Of a stretch of 9,897 nucleotides of DNA, positions 7,054 through 9,897 are shown one piece after another; position 1 is the first letter of the stretch; the number at the start of each line of letters is the position of its first letter. The notes below the pieces were generated by a model. The model was not told where the DNA came from, ran no database searches, and saw nothing but the letters and a program-made list of their open reading frames with translations. Both the position numbers and the translations under genes were made by a program. Source of the stretch: Nitrosopumilales archaeon (GTDB taxonomy: Archaea; Thermoproteota; Nitrososphaeria; Nitrososphaerales; Nitrosopumilaceae); the NCBI GenBank assembly GCA_016838795.1, contig JAEHKQ010000167.1:1-9897 (forward strand), read 5' to 3'.

Positions 7054-7059
7054 ATAATT
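7050..7059 (+). promoter_or_regulatory. TATA box for tRNA-Arg
   Basis: TTAAATAATT is centred about 24 nt before the tRNA-Arg 5' end and overlaps the bluB stop codon. Spacing fits initiation at or near the first tRNA base. Confidence 0.45.
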
Positions 7060-7077
7060 ACTTGCATGTTTTTTGCT

Positions 7078-7172
7078 GGGCTTGTGGCGCAGAGTTATAG
7101 AATAACGCGAAACATGGATAGCGCGGTAACCTCCTAAGTTACAGGTCGAGGGATCGAAGCCCTCCAAGCCCG
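7078..7172 (+). tRNA. tRNA-Arg (anticodon CCT) with a D-loop insertion
   Basis: Acceptor GGGCTTG/CAAGCCC, D stem GCGC (7087-7090)/GCGC (7121-7124), anticodon stem GTAAC/GTTAC with loop CTCCTAA (anticodon CCT at 7133-7135, reading AGG), T stem GAGGG/CCCTC, discriminator G7172. No CCA is encoded. The D loop (7091-7120) is 30 bases instead of about 10; removing roughly 20 bases leaves a normal AGCATGGATA loop, so an intron at a non-canonical position is the best explanation. The T loop is ATCGAAG, with A rather than U at position 54. All other pairings are intact, so the gene should be functional once processed. Confidence 0.9.
7093..7112 (+). other. Probable tRNA intron in the D loop of tRNA-Arg
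   Basis: About 20 extra bases between G15 and C16 of the tRNA. The insertion contains the hairpin GTTAT-AGA-ATAAC (7094-7106), followed by GCG that could pair with CGC of the D stem across an AGA bulge. I could not fold a strict bulge-helix-bulge, so the exact splice sites are uncertain by a few bases. Confidence 0.6.
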
Positions 7173-7207
7173 TTTAGAAAATTCCAAAAATTTCAAAATA
7201 GTTTTGG

Positions 7208-7217
7208 TTTAAATATA
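7208..7217 (+). promoter_or_regulatory. TATA box for the FMN reductase-like gene
   Basis: TTTAAATATA is centred about 25 nt before the ATG at 7238, predicting a leaderless mRNA beginning at that codon and excluding the upstream in-frame TTG at 7226. Confidence 0.55.
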
Positions 7218-7237
7218 TTAAAAATTTGAAGCACTTT

Positions 7238-7768
7238 ATGAAGGTCATCGTTATTTCTGGTAGTCCACGTAAGACTTCAGTTACTCAAATAATGATGAAA
7301 TATGTTTTTGAATATGCTAAATCAAAAAATGAAAATACAAAATTCATAAATCTTTCAGAAGGTGGTATAGACTACTATCATGGACCAGATGGAGAGTATA
7401 ATGATACCACAAAACAAGCTACAAGTGATATTACTGAAGCTGATGTTTGGTTAATTGGAACGCCTATTTACAATTCCTTGTTTAGTTCTGCCTTGAAAAA
7501 TTTGTTTGAATATATCAATTACAAAAAAACTGCTGGGAAAACTGCTGGACTTGCAATTTTGGCTTCTGGAGATATTGGTTTTATTGATGTTCAAACCATT
7601 CTAAATCAGCTAATGACATACTTTAGAGTAATAACTAACCCCAAGGCTGTTTTTATGACTGCGGACATGACTAAAGATGGCCAAATTACAAATGAAGATA
7701 TTAAAAAAAGGCTTGGTGAGCTAGTTGATGAAACCTTGGCTATGGCTTCTAAGTTGAGCTCAAATTAG
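7238..7768 (+). CDS. NADPH-dependent FMN reductase-like flavoprotein
   Basis: A 176-residue flavodoxin-fold protein of the NADPH-dependent FMN reductase family (SsuE/ChrR/azoreductase relatives), cytoplasmic. GSPRKTS at 8-14 is the phosphate-binding loop for FMN. GTPIYNSLFSSALKNLFEY at 74-92 is the second flavin-binding segment (PxYN...LKN). SGDIGFID near 110-117 corresponds to the third flavin loop. The substrate is not readable: it may reduce free FMN, quinones or other acceptors. Its position one tRNA away from bluB, whose product consumes FMNH2, suggests a supply role, but the TATA box indicates separate transcription. I start at ATG 7238 rather than TTG 7226. Its 3' end overlaps the convergent secreted-protein gene by 20 bp. 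Confidence 0.85.
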   Translation: MKVIVISGSPRKTSVTQIMMKYVFEYAKSKNENTKFINLSEGGIDYYHGPDGEYNDTTKQATSDITEADVWLIGTPIYNSLFSSALKNLFEYINYKKTAGKTAGLAILASGDIGFIDVQTILNQLMTYFRVITNPKAVFMTADMTKDGQITNEDIKKRLGELVDETLAMASKLSSN

Positions 7769-8195
7769 GAAACAAGTAAACTACTTTGAATATTTTAACG
7801 GTATAATCACCTTCAAAGAGATTAGTAAAACTTTCACCATTGAAATCTTTAATCCTGAATTTGTATTCAAAAGTTCCATCCTCATTTACATCGGTCTGAG
7901 CAAAATGAACTGCACCAACATTATTTCCAATAACTTGATCATCATTGTCATAAATTTGGATAATCACTGGATAACCAAGTACTGGGTTTGATATTTTACC
8001 CTCTACAAATGCCCAAGGAAGATCATTATTATCAGGAACCGAAAGTGTTAGAACTGTTTTTTCAATTCCAATGTTTCCATCAAGAGGAATTATTTGGGAA
8101 TCAGAAGGTAGTTCATCAGCAAACGAAGCAGAAAATACTGAGATAATCATAATAGTAATTATTCCATTTGCCGAAAGCATTGTTATCTTATTCAT
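7749..8195 (-). CDS. Secreted beta-rich protein of unknown function
   Basis: A 148-residue protein with a Sec signal peptide: short basic start, hydrophobic core about 8-22, and a likely cleavage after Ala26 (SASFA then DE). The mature part alternates hydrophobic and polar residues with repeated short strands and has Asp/Asn-rich loops (PDNNDLP, YDNDDQ, DVNEDGTFEYKF), resembling Ig-like or macroglobulin-type beta-sandwich domains common in thaumarchaeal surface proteins. No Cys in the mature part and no C-terminal anchor. I do not recognise a named family. The coding end overlaps the convergent FMN reductase-like gene by 20 bp. A perfect 14-bp palindrome lies about 20 bp upstream of the start. 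Confidence 0.75.
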   Translation of the reverse strand: MNKITMLSANGIITIMIISVFSASFADELPSDSQIIPLDGNIGIEKTVLTLSVPDNNDLPWAFVEGKISNPVLGYPVIIQIYDNDDQVIGNNVGAVHFAQTDVNEDGTFEYKFRIKDFNGESFTNLFEGDYTVKIFKVVYLFPNLSST

Positions 8196-8214
8196 TATAG
8201 TTACCTTTTTTGTT

Positions 8215-8228
8215 GTTTTTTAAAAAAC
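8215..8228. repeat. Perfect 14-bp palindrome
   Basis: GTTTTTTAAAAAAC is fully self-complementary. It lies near the predicted transcription start of the secreted-protein gene (minus) and upstream of the Cys-rich ORF (plus), so an operator role is possible. In such AT-rich DNA it may be chance. Confidence 0.35.
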
Positions 8229-8238
8229 TTCTTCCAAA

Positions 8239-8249
8239 TTTATTTAAAT
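8239..8249. promoter_or_regulatory. Bidirectional TATA-like box between the secreted-protein and Cys-rich genes
   Basis: TTTATTTAAAT reads as a TATA-like box on both strands. Predicted starts are near 8218 on the minus strand (about 22-nt leader) and near 8270 on the plus strand (about 19-nt leader before ATG 8289). Confidence 0.4.
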
Positions 8250-8288
8250 GTTTCACTAAAAATTTTGATTCATTAGTTATTTATTAAG

Positions 8289-8426
8289 ATGTCGAAGAAA
8301 TTATACTGTATAGAAATGGACTCTGATCCTTGTTCTTGCAAATGTCATTTTGGTGGAGCAGTTAGTTGTCCTGACTGTAAAAGAAATCATGAAGAAGGAA
8401 TACAATGTAAATGTTGTAATGACTAG
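8289..8426 (+). CDS. Cys-rich 45-residue microprotein, probable metal binder
   Basis: A short ORF with 9 Cys and 2 His in 45 residues: Cys7, then CSCKCH at 15-20, CPDC at 27-30, His34, and CKCC at 40-43. The CxCxCH, CxxC and CxCC clusters could hold one or two zinc, copper or iron ions, as in metallothioneins, small zinc ribbons or copper-storage peptides. I cannot assign it to a named family. There is no signal peptide or membrane segment, so it should be cytoplasmic. The Cys density is far above random for this AT-rich DNA, and a TATA-like box lies at a sensible distance upstream, though no Shine-Dalgarno site is visible. It stands between the divergent secreted-protein gene and the convergent small membrane protein gene. 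Confidence 0.72.
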   Translation: MSKKLYCIEMDSDPCSCKCHFGGAVSCPDCKRNHEEGIQCKCCND

Positions 8427-8474
8427 TTCTCGTTGATAATTATTTTATTTTTCTGGCAGAAACTTAAATTTAGA

Positions 8475-8726
8475 TTATGTAGGTTTCCCATCAGATGTGG
8501 AAACTGGTCTAGTGTTTCCATGATATTCCATCATCCAATCATTGCTTTTTTGAGCAATCCAACAAATGAAAACAAGAAACCATGTTATTGGAACAGCCAT
8601 CAGGAAAACAATACCAAGTACCGGAAACATTGGCGTCATTATAACCCATAATAGGCTCAAAACTGCTGCAAAAATACCACAAACCACGGTGGCCAAGTGG
8701 TTATGGAAATAACCCATGTTTAACAT
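8475..8726 (-). CDS. Small two-helix membrane protein of unknown function
   Basis: An 83-residue protein with two hydrophobic segments at about 10-31 and 34-58 separated by a Pro-containing turn (TPMFP), then a short polar C-terminal tail. His8, His10 and Cys16 lie around the first helix and Trp residues flank the second, but no family signature is recognised. A TATA-like box (minus TTATAT, 8741-8746) is 26 nt before an internal ATG at 8717, which suggests that the real product may start there as MGYFHNHL and have 80 residues. The coding 3' end faces the Cys-rich ORF with a 48-bp gap. Hydrophobicity, the clear helix pair and the promoter support this strand over the plus-strand ORF in the same place. 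Confidence 0.65.
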   Translation of the reverse strand: MLNMGYFHNHLATVVCGIFAAVLSLLWVIMTPMFPVLGIVFLMAVPITWFLVFICWIAQKSNDWMMEYHGNTRPVSTSDGKPT

Positions 8727-8739
8727 GAAAGAATTCTTC

Positions 8740-8747
8740 CATATAAC
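8740..8747 (-). promoter_or_regulatory. TATA-like box for the small membrane protein
   Basis: TTATAT on the minus strand is 26 nt before the ATG at 8717, favouring that codon as a leaderless start. Confidence 0.35.
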
Positions 8748-8780
8748 ATTAGTGCTAAAATCTAATTTTGATATTAAGAA

Positions 8781-8820
8781 TTAAAAAGAAAAAGAGTCTA
8801 AAATTGTTCTAGTCTTTTTC
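8781..8820 (-). terminator. Hairpin plus T-run at the end of the HTH gene
   Basis: GAAAAAGA (8788-8795) pairs with TCTTTTTC (8813-8820) and CTA (8798-8800) with TAG (8810-8812), leaving a two-base bulge. On the minus strand the hairpin overlaps the stop codon and is followed by TTTTTAA. The T-rich tail fits archaeal termination; the hairpin itself may not be required. Confidence 0.4.
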
Positions 8821-9039
8821 TAGAGAGGGTTCTGAAGACTTTATGGCCTCAGATTGTAAAATGCTAATTTTTTCAAGCAGTTCATTTCTTAGATCTCGTG
8901 CAACCCTTCTGACGGTTGGTCTAGGTACACCCAAATCATTGACAACTTTTGAATAAATGTCTTGTTTATCGGTTAGCCCCTTGTCAAGATAGGAATTAAT
9001 TGCTTCTTTTATGACTGTGCTTTGATTTGTACGATTCAC
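8809..9039 (-). CDS. Small helix-turn-helix DNA-binding protein
   Basis: A 76-residue, mostly helical and charged protein. Residues about 25-50 (DKQDIYSKVVNDLGVPRPTVRRVARDL) have the spacing of a helix-turn-helix, with the turn at LGVPRP and the recognition helix TVRRVARDLR rich in Arg. A charged helix and a Ser/Glu tail follow, with no ligand or sensor domain. It therefore looks like a minimal transcription or chromatin factor; the regulated genes are unknown. A TATA box 26 nt before the ATG predicts a leaderless transcript. The gene stands alone and ends in a likely terminator. Similar small HTH proteins occur in thaumarchaea as far as I recall, but I cannot name a characterised one. Confidence 0.75.
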   Translation of the reverse strand: MNRTNQSTVIKEAINSYLDKGLTDKQDIYSKVVNDLGVPRPTVRRVARDLRNELLEKISILQSEAIKSSEPSLEKD

Positions 9040-9060
9040 AATTTGTAAATTTTATTTGTT

Positions 9061-9069
9061 CTATATAAG
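9061..9069 (-). promoter_or_regulatory. TATA box for the HTH gene
   Basis: CTTATATAG on the minus strand is centred 26 nt before the ATG at 9039, the spacing of a leaderless promoter. Confidence 0.5.
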
Positions 9070-9230
9070 ACTATTACTTTCTATGACAATTTTCGTTTAA
9101 AAGATATAGTGAATATATTCTTGTTAAAAATAAGTCCGGTTTAAAATTACAAAAAAGAATATATTAAAAATTTCTCCATAAACAAAAAATTTAAAATTAG
9201 ATAATTATAATATGGTATTTAGTAAATCAT

Positions 9231-9253
9231 AATTACTTGTACTTATAGTAATT
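9231..9253. repeat. Inverted repeat AATTACT / AGTAATT
   Basis: Two 7-bp arms (9231-9237 and 9247-9253) separated by 9 bases, about 20 bp upstream of the cyclophilin TATA box. Position suits a regulator site, but the AT-rich context makes chance possible. Confidence 0.3.
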
Positions 9254-9271
9254 TGGGTTTGTTTTTCATAA

Positions 9272-9281
9272 TATATAAAAA
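9272..9281 (+). promoter_or_regulatory. TATA box for the cyclophilin gene
   Basis: TATATAAAAA predicts a start near 9303 and a leader of about 30 nt before ATG 9334, longer than for most genes here. Confidence 0.45.
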
Positions 9282-9314
9282 ATTCATATTTTTTACGAGT
9301 TTCGTACATTTTCA

Positions 9315-9328
9315 AGTCTGTAAAGACT
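9315..9328 (+). other. Small hairpin with GTAA (GNRA-type) loop in the cyclophilin leader
   Basis: AGTCT-GTAA-AGACT forms a five-pair stem with a GNRA tetraloop ending five bases before the ATG at 9334. It would sit where a ribosome binds, so it might modulate initiation. Confidence 0.3.
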
Positions 9329-9333
9329 ATATT

Positions 9334-9834
9334 ATGATTAAAGAAAGCAGGATAAGGTTGACGAATATTACTATAGAAACTAATCTTGGTAAGATAATGT
9401 TTCGTCTACTCCCAGATATAGCACCAGAGACCGTTCGTAATTTTGAAAAATTATCAAAGTCCGGGTTTTACGATGGAACGCTTTTTCATAGGGCTATACC
9501 AGGTTTTATGATTCAAGGTGGTGATCCAAATACCAAAAATCCTGACAAAAGCAAATGGGGGTTAGGAAATCCAGGATACAATCTTAAGGCCGAATTTAAT
9601 TCCAAATCTCATTTTAGAGGGGTAGTTTCTATGGCAAGGGGAATGGATCCTGATAGTGCTGGTTCACAGTTTTTCATTGTAACTACTGATAGTAAATTTC
9701 TTGATGGTCAATACACTGCGTTTGGTGAAGTGATTGAGGGAATTGATGTGGCTGACAAGATAGTAAATTTGCCACGAGATGATAATGATTGTCCACTTGA
9801 AGAAGTAAAAATGAATAAAGTGATTTTGGAATAG
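9334..9834 (+). CDS. Cyclophilin-type peptidyl-prolyl cis-trans isomerase
   Basis: A single-domain cytoplasmic cyclophilin of 166 residues that isomerises X-Pro bonds. TIETNLGKI at 13-21 opens the fold. FHRAIPGFMIQGGDP at 51-65 contains the active-site Arg53, Phe58 and Gln61; SMARGMDPDSAGSQFFI at 99-115 contains the Gln and Phe of the substrate pocket. The Trp that gives human cyclophilin A high cyclosporin affinity is replaced by Phe122, as in many prokaryotic forms. The GLGNPGYNLKAEF segment is typical of prokaryotic enzymes. The start is the ATG at 9334: the reading frame is open to a TTG at 9253, but that stretch is hydrophobic, unlike the family and contains the predicted promoter. The window thus holds two unrelated prolyl isomerases. 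Confidence 0.94.
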   Translation: MIKESRIRLTNITIETNLGKIMFRLLPDIAPETVRNFEKLSKSGFYDGTLFHRAIPGFMIQGGDPNTKNPDKSKWGLGNPGYNLKAEFNSKSHFRGVVSMARGMDPDSAGSQFFIVTTDSKFLDGQYTAFGEVIEGIDVADKIVNLPRDDNDCPLEEVKMNKVILE

Positions 9835-9897
9835 ATGGTTTTTGCAAAAAATATTTTTCATATTCATAATTATATTTATGATTTCTTCAATTCCACA

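Larger units (their letters stand above)
9070..9333. other. AT-rich intergenic region between the HTH and cyclophilin genes
   Basis: The longest non-coding stretch of the window. It holds divergent promoter elements, one inverted repeat and a short hairpin listed separately. I see no tRNA, no clear stable RNA fold and no convincing ORF; the in-frame extension of the cyclophilin upstream of 9334 starts with TTG and lies within or before the predicted promoter. Confidence 0.6.

Noticed and set aside
7078..7172. tRNA-Arg as a pseudogene because of the oversized D loop
   Set aside because: All four stems are intact and a defined insertion restores normal geometry, so an intron is more likely than decay.
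8433..8651. Plus-strand ORF of 72 codons opposite the two-helix membrane protein
   Set aside because: Its product is a His/Asn/Trp-rich mix without recognisable fold, while the minus-strand frame shows two clean membrane helices and a TATA-like box.
9253..9333. N-terminal extension of the cyclophilin from a TTG
   Set aside because: The extension covers the predicted TATA box, is Phe-rich and unlike family members; the ATG at 9334 is adjacent to the conserved fold.
9839..9850. Palindrome TTTTTGCAAAAA after the cyclophilin gene as a terminator
   Set aside because: The stem is only A-T pairs plus GC with no loop, so it cannot form a proper hairpin; T-richness alone is not distinctive here.
9835..9897. 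Open frame starting with ATG immediately after the cyclophilin stop, and another ATG at 9879, both running to the window edge
   Set aside because: Only 21 and about 6 codons are visible with AT-driven composition. The 9879 ATG could be the start of a real downstream gene, but there is too little sequence to support it.
1..9897. CRISPR arrays, insertion sequences, integrases, toxin-antitoxin or defence systems
   Set aside because: No direct repeat array, transposase or integrase motif, or recognisable toxin or nuclease pair was found on either strand; the gene content is mostly housekeeping.

Overview
The window looks like chromosome of an AT-rich (my impression, roughly one third G+C) ammonia-oxidising-type thaumarchaeon (Nitrososphaerota, Nitrosopumilus-like). 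Support comes from an archaeal glycerol-1-phosphate dehydrogenase for ether lipids, an archaeal 20S proteasome beta subunit directly upstream of the archaeal CPSF-type ribonuclease aCPSF1, an archaeal-type NMN adenylyltransferase, and TATA boxes about 25 nt before many start codons (leaderless transcripts). A tRNA with a probable D-loop intron and a BluB-type dimethylbenzimidazole synthase in a cobalamin-making context also fit. The species assignment is inference from gene content and protein feel; no database was searched.

Layout. Positions 1-1445 (minus) hold psmB followed after 7 bp by aCPSF1, which runs off the left edge. egsA (1523-2587, plus) is divergent from psmB and ends exactly where a convergent SlyD-like FKBP prolyl isomerase ends. 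Further right on the minus strand are a class V aminotransferase (3389-4537), an NMN adenylyltransferase and a CopD-like four-helix membrane protein. The last two overlap by ATGA, while the aminotransferase and FKBP genes have TATA-like boxes of their own. Positions 5674-7768 hold a membrane-anchored LEA14-like protein, tRNA-Val (minus), bluB, tRNA-Arg with a D-loop insertion, and an NADPH-dependent FMN reductase-like flavoprotein. Positions 7749-9039 are made of small genes: a secreted beta-rich protein, an unlisted 45-residue Cys-rich protein, a two-helix membrane protein and a small helix-turn-helix protein. After about 290 bp of AT-rich intergenic DNA, a cyclophilin closes the window.

How the genes relate. 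Most of the window is housekeeping: protein and RNA turnover (psmB-aCPSF1), lipid backbone stereochemistry (egsA), two unrelated prolyl isomerases (FKBP and cyclophilin), NAD synthesis and cobalamin lower-ligand synthesis. BluB consumes reduced FMN, and an FMN reductase-like gene lies just past tRNA-Arg, so a supply relationship is plausible but unproven. I see no CRISPR array, transposase, integrase or defence cassette. The best candidates for something undescribed are the Cys-rich microprotein at 8289-8426, the tRNA-Arg D-loop insertion, the C33 of tRNA-Val and a short leader ORF that overlaps the bluB start. None amounts to a clear new multi-gene system.
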